In this document: positions 8,795 through 16,723 of the stretch, piece by piece
Numbering within the stretch: the first letter of the stretch is position 1
Layout: every line of letters begins with the position of its first letter
Assembly (NCBI GenBank): GCA_035556555.1
Contig: DATMES010000036.1
Location: 1-52,426, forward strand
DNA: 52,426 bases
Origin: Frankiaceae bacterium
GTDB taxonomy: Bacteria > Actinomycetota > Actinomycetes > BP-191
Direction of reading: 5' to 3'
The notes under the pieces: model-generated
The model's input: only the letters and a program-made list of their open reading frames with translations
Database searches by the model: none
What the model was told of the DNA's origin: nothing
Program-made: the position numbers and the translations under genes

Positions 8795-10502
8795 GCGGGC
8801 GACCTTGCTCGGCGGCCGGTACGAGGTCGGCGCGCCGCTCGGGCAGGGCGGCATGGCGGAGGTGTTCCGCGGCCGCGACACCAGGCTCGGGCGCGACGTC
8901 GCGATCAAGGTGCTGCGCTCGGAGCTCGCGACCGACCCGACGTTCATCGCGCGGTTCCGCCGCGAGGCGCAGGCCGCCGCGTCGCTCAACCACCCCAACA
9001 TCGTCTCCGTCTACGACACCGGCGAGGACGACGGGGCGCCGTTCATCGTCATGGAGTACGTCGAGGGCCGCACGCTGCGCGAGATCCTCCGTACGCAGGG
9101 GCGGATGCTGCCGCAGCGCGCCATGGAGATCACCGCCGACGTCTGCGCGGCGCTGGAGCACGCGCACCAGCAGGGGCTCGTGCACCGCGACATCAAGCCG
9201 GCGAACGTCATGATCAGCGCCGGCGGCGTGGTCAAGGTCATGGACTTCGGCATCGCCCGCGCGCTCTCGCAGTCGTCGTCGACGATGACGCAGACCGCGG
9301 CCGTCGTCGGCACCGCGCAGTACCTCTCGCCCGAGCAGGCCCGCGGCGAGCACGTCGACGCGCGGTCGGACGTCTACTCGACCGGTTGCTTCCTGTACGA
9401 GCTGCTGACCCACCAGCCGCCGTTCACCGGTGACTCGCCGGTGGCGGTGGCGTACCAGCACGTGCTGGAGGACCCGACGCTCCCCTCGACGCTGAACCCC
9501 GACGTCGAGCCCGCCGCCGAGTCCGTCGTCATGAAGGCCATGGCGAAGAACCCCGGCAACCGCTACCAGACCGCCGCCGAGATGCGCGACGACCTGCTGC
9601 GCGCGGCCGCCGGGCGGCCCGTGCGCGCGACGCCGATCCTCTCCGCGCAGGACACGACGCTGCTCACGCCGGCCGCGTCGACGGCGGTGCTGGGGACGTA
9701 CTCCCCGGAGCGGAAGAGCAGGCGCGGGCTCGCGTACGCCACCCTCGCCGTCGCGACGGTGCTGGTCTTCATCGCGTCGCTGCTGCTCGTGCGGTCGCTG
9801 TTCAAGGACACCGGGGCTCCCGTGCGGGTGCCCGACGTCCGCGGCCGGCAGATCGAGGTCGCCGAGGCGATGCTCCGTGAGGACGGGCTCGAGGTCGGCG
9901 AGGTCAACCGCGTGTTCAGCGACCGGCCGGTCGACGAGGTGCTCGACCAGGACCCGCTGCCGCAGTTCTCCATCGCGTCCGGCGGCGAGGTCAACCTCAC
10001 CGTCTCCAAGGGCATCGAACGCGTCCAGATCCCCGACGTCACCGGACAGTCACTCGAGGACGCGCGGCGCGAGATCGAAGGCCGCGGGCTCAAGGTCGGC
10101 AAGGTGACCGAGAAGGAGCAGGTCGGCCCGCCTGGCCGCGTGCTCGAGGTCGCCCCGCGGCCCGGTACGACCGTCGCGAAGGGGTCCGCGGTCAACCTCA
10201 CGGTGATCAGCGGGCAGATCACCGTGCCCGACCTGTTCGGGAAGACGTTCGAGCAGGCGCGCTCGGAGCTGGAGGCGCTGGGGTTCAGCAACATCCAGCG
10301 GCAGGACGTCGCCAGCGAGAACCCCGACGAGGCCGGCACCGTCGTCGGCCAGGACCCGGCCCGGGGTACGAAGGCCGCCCGCGACGCGGTCATCACGCTG
10401 CGGATCGCCCAGCCCCCGCCGACCACCCCGCCCCCGACGACCGCCCCGCCGACCACGGGCCCGCCCACGACGCCGCCGGCAACCCCGCCCATCACGCCGT
10501 AG
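8787..10502 (+). CDS. pknB: PknB: PASTA-domain Ser/Thr protein kinase
   Basis: A 571-residue protein starting inside the end of pknA. The kinase domain spans about 1-275, with GQGGMAEV, K41, HRD 133-135 and DFG 153-155, plus an activation loop containing a TMTQTA stretch like the autophosphorylated threonines of PknB. A membrane helix (about 311-335) leads to three PASTA repeats, starting RVPDVRGRQ, IPDVTGQS and VPDLFGKT, and a 30-residue proline/threonine tail. PASTA domains bind peptidoglycan fragments or lipid II. PknB controls peptidoglycan synthesis and division and is usually essential. Mycobacterial PknB has four PASTA units, so this copy is one shorter. Confidence 0.95.
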   Translation: MTERATLLGGRYEVGAPLGQGGMAEVFRGRDTRLGRDVAIKVLRSELATDPTFIARFRREAQAAASLNHPNIVSVYDTGEDDGAPFIVMEYVEGRTLREILRTQGRMLPQRAMEITADVCAALEHAHQQGLVHRDIKPANVMISAGGVVKVMDFGIARALSQSSSTMTQTAAVVGTAQYLSPEQARGEHVDARSDVYSTGCFLYELLTHQPPFTGDSPVAVAYQHVLEDPTLPSTLNPDVEPAAESVVMKAMAKNPGNRYQTAAEMRDDLLRAAAGRPVRATPILSAQDTTLLTPAASTAVLGTYSPERKSRRGLAYATLAVATVLVFIASLLLVRSLFKDTGAPVRVPDVRGRQIEVAEAMLREDGLEVGEVNRVFSDRPVDEVLDQDPLPQFSIASGGEVNLTVSKGIERVQIPDVTGQSLEDARREIEGRGLKVGKVTEKEQVGPPGRVLEVAPRPGTTVAKGSAVNLTVISGQITVPDLFGKTFEQARSELEALGFSNIQRQDVASENPDEAGTVVGQDPARGTKAARDAVITLRIAQPPPTTPPPTTAPPTTGPPTTPPATPPITP

Positions 10503-10533
10503 CGCCGCCCGCGCCGCCCGGCCGCCCGGGCCG

Positions 10534-10580
10534 CCGCTCGTCGGGCCCCGGTCGCGCGCCCCCGCTCGTCGGGCCCCGGT
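10534..10580. repeat. Two 19-base direct repeats between pknB and the methyltransferase gene
   Basis: The unit CCGCTCGTCGGGCCCCGGT occurs at 10534-10552 and again at 10562-10580, separated by 9 bases. It fills the short gap between the convergent pknB and methyltransferase genes. Each unit contains a GGGCCC palindrome. The repeat may act as a GC-rich terminator pair, but no T-run follows, so function is unknown. Confidence 0.6.
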
Positions 10581-10581
10581 G

Positions 10582-11388
10582 TCAGGCCGATGCGGTGGCG
10601 TAGACGGCGCGGATCGCGGTGTCGAGGTCACTCGCCCCGAAACGGGCGGCGAACGCCTCCGCCGCCGCGTCCGTCGCCTCGGCGAGGGCCGTCGCTGACC
10701 TGGGCTCGATCTCGTTGCGGAGCGTCGTGCCCTGCACGAAGGCGATCGCCGCCTCCCTCGCCGTCGCCGCCCGCGCCCGCGCGCTGACGGCGTCGACCTC
10801 CGCGCCGCCGAAGCCACCCGCGACGGCGTCGGCGCGGAGCACGGCGGGGTCGTGGTAGCCGTACGGCGTGCGTTCGAGGAACCGCGGCGGATCCTCCGGC
10901 CAGAGCCTGCCGAGGGTGCGCTGCGTCTCGTCGGGGAGCTCGTTGGCGGCCAGGCTGTCCCACACCGTGACGACGAGCGTGCCGCCGGGGCGGAGCACGC
11001 GCCGCGCCTCGGCCCAGCCGCGCACCCGGTCGGGGAAGAACATCACGCCGAACTGGCACACCACCACGTCGTACGACGCGTCGGCGAACGGCAGCGCGAG
11101 CGCGTCGGCCTGCCGCCACGTCACCTCGCGCGCGGTGCCGACCGTCGCGGCATGGTCGAGCATCGGCTGGTTGAGGTCCGTGGCCGTGATCGCGGCGTCG
11201 GTCGCGCGGGCCAGCGCGCGCGTGACGACGCCGGTGCCTGCCGCGACCTCGAGGACGTTCTCCGGCGAGAGCGCGGCGACGCGGCGCGCGGTCTCCTCGG
11301 CGTAGTCCGAGAAGATGAGCGGCACGAGGGCGCGCTCGTACAGCTCCGCGATCGAGCCGGTGAAGACCGCATCGGTGTCTCGTGCCAT
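10582..11388 (-). CDS. Class I SAM-dependent methyltransferase
   Basis: A 268-residue cytosolic protein with a Rossmann-type methyltransferase core. Motif I is VLEVAAGTGVVTRAL, the acidic residue ending strand 2 is in ITATDLNQPM, motif IV is YDVVVCQFGVMFF, and RVLRPGGTLVV follows. These are the marks of the UbiE/Methyltransf_11/25 group, which methylates small molecules. No substrate can be read from the sequence, and neighbouring genes give no pathway. It stands alone on the minus strand, convergent with pknB and divergent from the DUF1905 gene. Confidence 0.85.
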   Translation of the reverse strand: MARDTDAVFTGSIAELYERALVPLIFSDYAEETARRVAALSPENVLEVAAGTGVVTRALARATDAAITATDLNQPMLDHAATVGTAREVTWRQADALALPFADASYDVVVCQFGVMFFPDRVRGWAEARRVLRPGGTLVVTVWDSLAANELPDETQRTLGRLWPEDPPRFLERTPYGYHDPAVLRADAVAGGFGGAEVDAVSARARAATAREAAIAFVQGTTLRNEIEPRSATALAEATDAAAEAFAARFGASDLDTAIRAVYATASA

Positions 11389-11443
11389 GCGCGGATGCTA
11401 GCGACGCGTTGCGGGCAGGGGCCGTCCGCGGAACGCTGCGGGC

Positions 11444-11731
11444 GTGGAGCGGTCGTTCGACGCGGAGCTGTGGCTGTACGACGGCGACGGCGGCTGGCAC
11501 TTCGTGACGCTGCCCGAGGACGTCGCCGAGGAGGTCCGCGAGGTCGCGCCGGTACGCGGCGGGTTCGGCTCGGTACGCGTGTCGGTGACGGTCGGCGACG
11601 TGCGCTGGGCGACGTCGCTGTTCCCCGACTCGAAGTCCGGGTCGTTCGTGCTGCCGGTGAAGAAGCAGGTCCGCGAGGCGAACGACCTGCTCGCGGGCGA
11701 CACCGTGCGCGTACGGATCGAGCTGCTCTAG
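11444..11731 (+). CDS. DUF1905 domain protein
   Basis: A 95-residue protein starting with GTG 11444. The pattern FDAELWLYDGDGGWHFVTLPEDVAEEV, followed by RVSVTVGDVRWATSLFPD and the end GDTVRVRIEL, matches the DUF1905 beta-barrel family, in which a short W-F-LP start and a K-vR---gl--Gd-V-v end are typical. The biochemical role of the family is not established. The last bases of the gene overlap those of the convergent trpG, whose stop codon is at 11728-11730. Confidence 0.75.
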   Translation: MERSFDAELWLYDGDGGWHFVTLPEDVAEEVREVAPVRGGFGSVRVSVTVGDVRWATSLFPDSKSGSFVLPVKKQVREANDLLAGDTVRVRIELL

Positions 11732-12360
11732 AACGCCAACGCTGCGCGGCGGCGTTCCTCGACCTGCTCCACGAGCGCGGGCGCGAGGTCGAGCGCGGCG
11801 TCGTCGCCGCACTGGGCCAGCCAGTTGGCGAGCATGAGGTGTCCGCCCTGCGTGAGCACCGACTCGGGGTGGAACTGCACGCCCTCGACCGGCGCGTCGC
11901 GGTGGCGTACGGCCATGACGACGCCCGAGTCCGTGCGCGCGGTCACCTCGAGCTCGTCGGGCAGCTCGGAGACGGCGAGCGAGTGGTAGCGCGTCGCGGT
12001 GAACGGGTCCGGCAGCCCGCGCAGCACGCCGGCGTTCTCATGGTGGACCTCGCTGGTCTTGCCGTGCAGCAGCTCCGGCGCGCGGGTGACGACGCCGCCG
12101 TACGCCACCGCGATCGCCTGGTGACCGAGGCAGACGCCGAGCAGCGGGATCTCCGTCGCCTTGACGATCTCGACCGAGGCCCCGGCCTCCTCGGGCGTGC
12201 CTGGGCCTGGGGAGAGGAGGACGCCGTCGTAGCCGCGGACGTCGACGGGGCCGACCTCGTCGTTGCGCCGGACGTCGCAGTCGGCGCCGAGCTGGCCGAG
12301 GTACTGGACCAGGTTGAAGACGAACGAGTCGTAGTTGTCGACGACCAGGACCCGGGCCAC
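11728..12360 (-). CDS. trpG: Anthranilate/aminodeoxychorismate synthase glutaminase subunit
   Basis: A 210-residue class I glutamine amidotransferase starting at GTG 12360 (ARVLVVDNYDSFVFNL). It has the oxyanion and nucleophile loops SPGPGTPEEAG and GVCLGHQAIA (catalytic C77) and the His-Glu pair in VQFHPESVLT. TrpG/PabA-type subunits release ammonia from glutamine for chorismate amination in tryptophan or folate synthesis. The partner subunit is not in the window, as is usual for the copy between pknB and crgA in actinobacteria. It lies 2 bases after the acyl-CoA ligase gene on the same strand, so it is probably translated from that transcript. Confidence 0.92.
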   Translation of the reverse strand: MARVLVVDNYDSFVFNLVQYLGQLGADCDVRRNDEVGPVDVRGYDGVLLSPGPGTPEEAGASVEIVKATEIPLLGVCLGHQAIAVAYGGVVTRAPELLHGKTSEVHHENAGVLRGLPDPFTATRYHSLAVSELPDELEVTARTDSGVVMAVRHRDAPVEGVQFHPESVLTQGGHLMLANWLAQCGDDAALDLAPALVEQVEERRRAALAF

Positions 12361-12362
12361 GG

Positions 12363-14249
12363 CTACTCCGCGCGCTTGCGGGGCGCGGCCTTCTTCGCCG
12401 GCTTCTTCGCGGCGGGCTTGGCCGGCTTCGTGGCCGCGGCCTTCTTCACCGCGGGCTTGGCGGGCTTCGTGGCCGGAGCCTTCTTGGCCGGAGCCTTCTT
12501 CGCCGCGGCCTTCTTCGCCGGCTTGGCCGGTGCCTCGCCCGCCGCCTTGGCCTTCTCCTCCTCCAGGAGGACGCGGCGCAGCACCTTGCCGACGACGGTG
12601 CGCGGCAGCGACTCGCGGAACTCCACGATCTTCGGGACCTTGTACGCCGCCAGCGACGTCGCACAGTGCTCCACGACGTCGTCCTCGGTCAGCGTCTTGC
12701 CTGGCGCGACGACGACGTACGCCTTGACGGTCTCGCCGCGGTAGCGGTCGGGCACGCCGGCGACGACGCAGTCGGCGACGCCGTCGAGGGAGAAGAGGAC
12801 GTTCTCGACCTCGGACGGGTAGACGTTGAACCCGCCCGCGATGATGAGCTCCTTCTTGCGGTCGACGACCTCGAAGTAGCCCTCGTCGTCCATCCGCGCG
12901 ACGTCGCCGGTGAGGATGTAGCCGTCGGCGGTGAACGACGCGGCCGTCTCGTCGTCGCGGTTCCAGTAGCCGGTGAACACCTGCGGGCCGCGGATCGCCA
13001 GCTCGCCCGGCTCGCCGATCGGCACCTCCACCGTCGAGTCGTCCTGCGACACGATCTTGCACTCGGTACCCGGCAGCGGCATGCCGATGGTGCCGATCTT
13101 GCGCTTGCCGAAGACGGGGTTGCCGTGGGTGGACGGCGACGTCTCCGTCATGCCGTACCCCTCGACGAGCCGCCCGCCCGAGACCTTCTCGAACTGCTCC
13201 TGCGTCTCGAGCGGCAGCTTCATGGCGCCGGAGATGCAGGCCTTGATCGACTTGAGGTCGTGGCGGCGTACCTCGGGGGAGTCGACGATCGCCTTGTAGA
13301 TCGGCGGGACACCGGGGAACAGCGTCGGCTTGAACTCGTCGATCGCCTTGAACACCGCGTCCAGGTCGAACTTCGGGATGAGCACGAGCGTGCCGCCGAG
13401 GAGAACGGTGAGGTTCATGCAGACGGTGAGGCCGTACGCGTGGAACAGCGGCAGCACCGCGAGCGACACCTCGCGCCCTGCCTGGACGTCGGGGAGCCAG
13501 AGACGGTTCTGGTACGCGTTGGCGACGAGGTTGAAGTGGGTGAGCTTGGCGCCCTTGGAGAGGCCGGTGGTGCCGCCGGTGTACTGCAGCAGCGCGAGGT
13601 CGTTCTTCGGGTCGATCGCCACCTGACGGGCCGGCGTCTTGGCGGCGGAGAGCACCTTGACGAACGTCTTGACGCTCTTCGGCACCGGCGCGCTGATCTC
13701 CGCCTTGACCTTCTTCGCCTTGGCGATGGGCAGCTGGAGGAGCAGGCGCTCCTTCGACGGGAGGTACTCGACCACGGAGGCGACGATGACCTCGCGGACG
13801 CTCGTCTTCGCGCGCACCGCGGCGACGGTGTCGTACACCTTGTCGAGGCAGATCACGACCTCGGCGCCGCAGTCGGCGAGCTGGTGGGCCATCTCGGCCT
13901 CGGTGTAGAGCGGGTTGTGCTCCACGACGACCGCGCCGAGGCGCAGCGCCGCGAAGAACGCGATGACGTTCTGCGGGCAGTTGGGCAGGACGAGCGCGAC
14001 CCGGTCGCCCTTCTGCACGCCGAGGCCGGCGAGCGCCGTCGCGAACCTGTCGACGGAGTCCTTGAGCTCGCGGTAGGTGATCCGCGTGCCGAGGAACGCC
14101 AGCGCGGTCGTCGTCGGGAACGACGCCGCCGCCTCGTCGAGCAGCCGCGTGAGCGGCACCTCGGGGAACTCGTAGTCGGCCGGCACCTCGGGCGGGTACG
14201 AGGCGAGCCAGGGCTTGTCGGCGTACGTGATCTTCGGCTTGCGGGGCAT
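12363..14249 (-). CDS. Long-chain acyl-CoA ligase (FadD-like) with histone-H1-like C-terminal tail
   Basis: A 628-residue ANL-superfamily adenylating enzyme starting at ATG 14249 (PRKPKITYADKPWLASYP). It has the P-loop YTGGTTGLSKGAKLTH, the A5 motif EGYGMTETSPSTHG, the A7/A8 hinge GDVARMDDEGYFEVVDR followed by KKELIIAGGFNVYPSEVE, and the catalytic lysine in RTVVGKVLRR. It should activate fatty acids to acyl-CoA through acyl-AMP. Beyond the normal family end, residues 573-628 (12363-12533) are almost only Lys, Ala and Pro, with 18 lysines, like the tail of histone H1 or mycobacterial HupB. That addition is unusual for an acyl-CoA ligase. trpG follows 2 bases later. Confidence 0.92.
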   Translation of the reverse strand: MPRKPKITYADKPWLASYPPEVPADYEFPEVPLTRLLDEAAASFPTTTALAFLGTRITYRELKDSVDRFATALAGLGVQKGDRVALVLPNCPQNVIAFFAALRLGAVVVEHNPLYTEAEMAHQLADCGAEVVICLDKVYDTVAAVRAKTSVREVIVASVVEYLPSKERLLLQLPIAKAKKVKAEISAPVPKSVKTFVKVLSAAKTPARQVAIDPKNDLALLQYTGGTTGLSKGAKLTHFNLVANAYQNRLWLPDVQAGREVSLAVLPLFHAYGLTVCMNLTVLLGGTLVLIPKFDLDAVFKAIDEFKPTLFPGVPPIYKAIVDSPEVRRHDLKSIKACISGAMKLPLETQEQFEKVSGGRLVEGYGMTETSPSTHGNPVFGKRKIGTIGMPLPGTECKIVSQDDSTVEVPIGEPGELAIRGPQVFTGYWNRDDETAASFTADGYILTGDVARMDDEGYFEVVDRKKELIIAGGFNVYPSEVENVLFSLDGVADCVVAGVPDRYRGETVKAYVVVAPGKTLTEDDVVEHCATSLAAYKVPKIVEFRESLPRTVVGKVLRRVLLEEEKAKAAGEAPAKPAKKAAAKKAPAKKAPATKPAKPAVKKAAATKPAKPAAKKPAKKAAPRKRAE

Positions 14250-14420
14250 GGCGCGAATCCTAGGGGGTGCCGTCCGGCGCTGGCCGTCGCGAGCGACGTC
14301 GCCGGTGGTGGATCGCAAGGCGGAGAAGGAGGCATGGCAGCGCCATGCCGACGAAGTCAGCGCGGCCAGGCGCCGCCGACGGCGTCGCGGAGCAGGCCGT
14401 GTGCCGGGCGGCACCCCCTG
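14250..14420. other. Intergenic segment with a GCC-rich hairpin
   Basis: 171 bases between the acyl-CoA ligase start and the stop of the small membrane protein gene. It contains a perfect 8-bp palindrome, GGCATGGC-AGC-GCCATGCC (14331-14349), and a shorter GTGCC/GGCAC hairpin (14401-14414) just after the upstream gene. They may terminate the sortase operon; no T-run follows either. No convincing gene or -10 box was seen. Confidence 0.4.
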
Positions 14421-14600
14421 TTACGGCTGTGGCGTGGCCGTCTCGTGCGGGACCGTGACCTGGTTGAACGGCAGCCGCGGCTCCGCCCACGGGAACACCA
14501 CGAACATGAGCAGCGCGACGGCACCCGCGATCAGCACGAGCGAGCCGAGCAGCTTGCCGGGCCAGCCGCCGGGGAGGTGCCGCCAGATCCAGACGTACAT
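14421..14600 (-). CDS. Small single-helix membrane protein coupled to the sortase gene
   Basis: A 59-residue protein starting at ATG 14600 (MYVWIWRHLPGGWPGKLLGS). One membrane helix lies at about residues 16-37 (LLGSLVLIAGAVALLMFVVF), followed by a short extracytoplasmic PWAEPRLPFNQV tail. Its start overlaps the sortase stop (ATGA), so it is translated together with the enzyme and should be considered a partner or regulator of it. The family is not characterised as far as I can tell. Small genes of this kind next to class E sortase genes are seen in other actinobacteria; that is from general knowledge. Confidence 0.75.
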   Translation of the reverse strand: MYVWIWRHLPGGWPGKLLGSLVLIAGAVALLMFVVFPWAEPRLPFNQVTVPHETATPQP

Positions 14601-15271
14601 CAGGCGGCCAACGCGGGTGGGGGGCCTTCGGACTTGCGCTGGGTGTCGGCGAGCTGGGCGTAGACGATGATCCGCTGCCGCGCGGAGTACTTCGGGTGGC
14701 ACGACGTCAGCGTGAGCCGCGCGATCGTCGGCTTCGCGTCGCGGTTCTTCGGCACCGGGTACGTCACCTCGATCGCGGTCGGCGGCACGATCTCCTCCGT
14801 GGTGACGCGGTAGGTGTACCAGGTGCTGCGGGTCTCCACGACGATCGCGTCGCCCTGCTCGAGCTCGTCGATGCGGTTGAACGGCGCGCCGTACGTCGTG
14901 CGGTGCCCCGACACGACGAAGTTGCCGACCTGGCCGGGCAGCGCCGTACCCGGGTAGTGCCCTGGCCCCTCCTTGAGGTCGGAGACGCCGACGCCCTCGA
15001 CGACGACCTTCGCCCAGTCGCGGCCGAGCCGCGGGATGCGCAGGATCGCGACACCGGTGCCGAGCGGGATCTTCTTGAGGAGGTCCTGCGGGGTGTCGTA
15101 CGACCCGCCGCCGGCGCCCCACACGGCCTCGATCTCGTCCTCGAGCCGGTTCTGCGCGCGGGCGGTCTCGATGCCGGTGAAGTACAGCTCGTACACGACG
15201 AACAGCAGGATCACGAGGCCGGACGTGATGAGCGTCTGGCCGATGCCGCGCAGGACGGTGGCGAGCCTCAT
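14600..15271 (-). CDS. Class E sortase
   Basis: A 223-residue membrane-anchored cysteine transpeptidase starting at ATG 15271. An N-terminal helix (about 10-31) precedes a sortase beta-barrel with H123 in VSGHRTTYGAPF, the catalytic cysteine C191 in LTLTSCHPKYS, and arginine R200. Class E sortases attach LAxTG-type proteins to peptidoglycan in actinobacteria. No LPxTG-like substrate was noticed in the window, so its clients must be elsewhere. The start overlaps the DUF881 stop and the end overlaps a small membrane protein gene, making a three-gene translationally coupled unit. Confidence 0.93.
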   Translation of the reverse strand: MRLATVLRGIGQTLITSGLVILLFVVYELYFTGIETARAQNRLEDEIEAVWGAGGGSYDTPQDLLKKIPLGTGVAILRIPRLGRDWAKVVVEGVGVSDLKEGPGHYPGTALPGQVGNFVVSGHRTTYGAPFNRIDELEQGDAIVVETRSTWYTYRVTTEEIVPPTAIEVTYPVPKNRDAKPTIARLTLTSCHPKYSARQRIIVYAQLADTQRKSEGPPPALAA

Positions 15272-16023
15272 GGGGCGACCTCGCTGTGGGAGAGCTGGAG
15301 GGCGCCGTCGTACGCCGGCATGGGCAGGTCGTCGAGGGGCTCGACGACGAAGCCGAGGCCGTACGCCGCGACGTACGACCGGAACAGCTGCACGCCGCGC
15401 GAGTCGTCCAGCGCGTGGGTCAGCTTGTCCCGGTCGCCGATGGCGGCGACGACGAACGGCGGGGAGTAGACGTTGCCGTGCAGCAGCAGGGTGTTGCCGA
15501 CGCAGCGGACGGCGCTGGTGCCGACGATGCGCTCGTGCATGACGCTGACGGCGTCGGCGCCGCCCGCCCACAGCGCGTTGATGACGGCGAGGACGTCCTG
15601 CTCGTGGACGACGAGGTCGTCGGGCGTCGGGTTGCCCGGCCGCTGCTCCCCGGGCGCGAGGCGCGGCGCGTCGTCGAGGGTGACGACGACGCCCGGGCCG
15701 CGCAGGGCGGAGAGGCCGACGGGGACGCCGAGGCGTTCGTTGGCGGCGTTGAGGTCGCGGACCTGGGAGTTGCCGCGCGCGGCCTCCTCGGTCGTCGCCT
15801 CGACCTGCGCGCGCAGCCTGGTGGCGTTGGCGTCGAGCGCCTCGACGCTGCGCTGCTGCGACGCGATGAGGTCGGTGAGGCGTGTCCTGCTGGACGTGCT
15901 GCGGAGGTCGGTGCCGCGCGCGGTGTTGGCGCTCGCGGCGAACAGCAGGCCCGCGAGGGCCGCCGTCACGACGACGAGCGCGCGCCACGCGTTGGGGCGG
16001 CGCCGCTCCCAGACCAGCCGCAC
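15268..16023 (-). CDS. DUF881 membrane protein
   Basis: A 251-residue protein with one N-terminal helix (about 14-32), a predicted coiled coil (RTRLTDLIASQQRSVEALDANATRLRAQVEA region, about 46-85) and an extracytoplasmic DUF881 domain. Typical motifs are GPGVVVTLDDAPR, VHEQDVLAVINALWAGGADAVSV and FVVAAIGDRDKL. DUF881 proteins neighbour division and cell-wall genes in actinobacteria; the biochemical role is not known. The gene is divergent from crgA with an 87-base promoter gap and overlaps the sortase start (ATGA). Confidence 0.9.
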   Translation of the reverse strand: MRLVWERRRPNAWRALVVVTAALAGLLFAASANTARGTDLRSTSSRTRLTDLIASQQRSVEALDANATRLRAQVEATTEEAARGNSQVRDLNAANERLGVPVGLSALRGPGVVVTLDDAPRLAPGEQRPGNPTPDDLVVHEQDVLAVINALWAGGADAVSVMHERIVGTSAVRCVGNTLLLHGNVYSPPFVVAAIGDRDKLTHALDDSRGVQLFRSYVAAYGLGFVVEPLDDLPMPAYDGALQLSHSEVAP

Positions 16024-16110
16024 TCGGGGCCTCCGCTTTCTGCCAGAACGGTCCGTGCCGTTACGCTAGCCGACGCCGCATGCCGGAGAACGTTCGACCG
16101 AGGAGCCGCA

Positions 16111-16371
16111 GTGCCCAAGTCGAGGGTCCGTAAGAAGAAGACGGACACCTACGTCCGCGACGCCACGATCGCCGCGCCGAAGAAGAAGCAGCCGTCGCCG
16201 GCCTGGTACGGCGCGCTGGTGCTCGGCACGATGGTGGTCGGCGTCGCGTGGCTGGTGACGTACTACGTGAGCGGCGGAACGCTGCCCGTGGACGACCTCA
16301 AGGCGTGGAACGTCCTCGTCGGCTTCGCCTGGATCGCGACCGGCTTCGCGCTGTCGACGCAGTGGCGCTGA
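16111..16371 (+). CDS. crgA: CrgA: cell division membrane protein
   Basis: An 86-residue protein starting at GTG 16111 after GAGGAG. A basic cytoplasmic N-terminus (PKSRVRKKK) precedes two membrane helices, at about 32-52 and 66-84, joined by a short loop with LPVDDLKAWNVL. This is the CrgA architecture. CrgA coordinates FtsZ and PBPs at the septum in Streptomyces and mycobacteria. It sits in its conserved place next to the DUF881 gene and close to the kinase operon. A cluster of DnaA-box-like sequences lies directly downstream. Confidence 0.94.
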   Translation: MPKSRVRKKKTDTYVRDATIAAPKKKQPSPAWYGALVLGTMVVGVAWLVTYYVSGGTLPVDDLKAWNVLVGFAWIATGFALSTQWR

Positions 16372-16405
16372 CGGCGTACCACCGCCGTAGTTCCATGCGT
16401 GTCAT

Positions 16406-16437
16406 TCGTCCACACGAGTTGTCCACACTGTGGACGA
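16406..16437. promoter_or_regulatory. Cluster of three DnaA-box-like sites before fmdB
   Basis: Three 9-mers close to the actinobacterial box TTGTCCACA lie within 32 bases: TCGTCCACA (16406-16414), a perfect TTGTCCACA (16419-16427), and the inverted TGTGGACGA (16429-16437). The last two form the 15-base palindrome GTCCACA-C-TGTGGAC. The cluster sits between crgA and the fmdB-like gene, ending 7 bases before its ATG, so DnaA binding would cover its translation start region or promoter. The arrangement resembles the paired boxes at 44277-44297. Confidence 0.65.
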
Positions 16438-16444
16438 CGGCCTG

Positions 16445-16687
16445 ATGCCGATCTACGAGTACGTCTGCACGTCGTGCGCGGCGGTCGAGGAGCACCTGCT
16501 CTCTCTCGGGGCTGACGGGCCGTCGGAGTGCGCGGCGTGCGGGGAGCCGTTGCGGCGGAAGTTCTCCCGCGTGGCCGTGAAGTACGAGGGCTGGGGCTTC
16601 TCCGCGACCGACAACCTCGTCGGCGACACCCGCGGCAAGGACTACAAGGCGCTCCGCGAACGCGCCGAACGCATCTCCGACGAGTAG
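16445..16687 (+). CDS. FmdB-family zinc-ribbon protein
   Basis: An 80-residue protein beginning MPIYEYVCTSC, the hallmark of the FmdB/CxxC_CxxC_SSSS regulatory family. Two CxxC pairs (C8/C11 and C29/C32) form the zinc ribbon. The usual serine-rich tail is replaced by a charged segment ending RERAERISDE. Family members are often called putative regulators, but none is well characterised. An in-frame ATG at 16430 adds five residues, but the family start is at 16445. DnaA-box-like sequences occupy the region just upstream. Confidence 0.9.
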   Translation: MPIYEYVCTSCAAVEEHLLSLGADGPSECAACGEPLRRKFSRVAVKYEGWGFSATDNLVGDTRGKDYKALRERAERISDE

Positions 16688-16723
16688 CGGGCGGCCGCCC
16701 CCTCGTTCTCTGCGTTCCGCACG

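Noticed and set aside
12363-12533. The Lys/Ala/Pro repeats considered as a CRISPR array or frameshifted junk
   Set aside because: The units are irregular codon-level repeats (AAG/GCC/CCG), not spaced identical repeats, and the frame is continuous with the acyl-CoA ligase and ends in a normal stop 2 bases before trpG.
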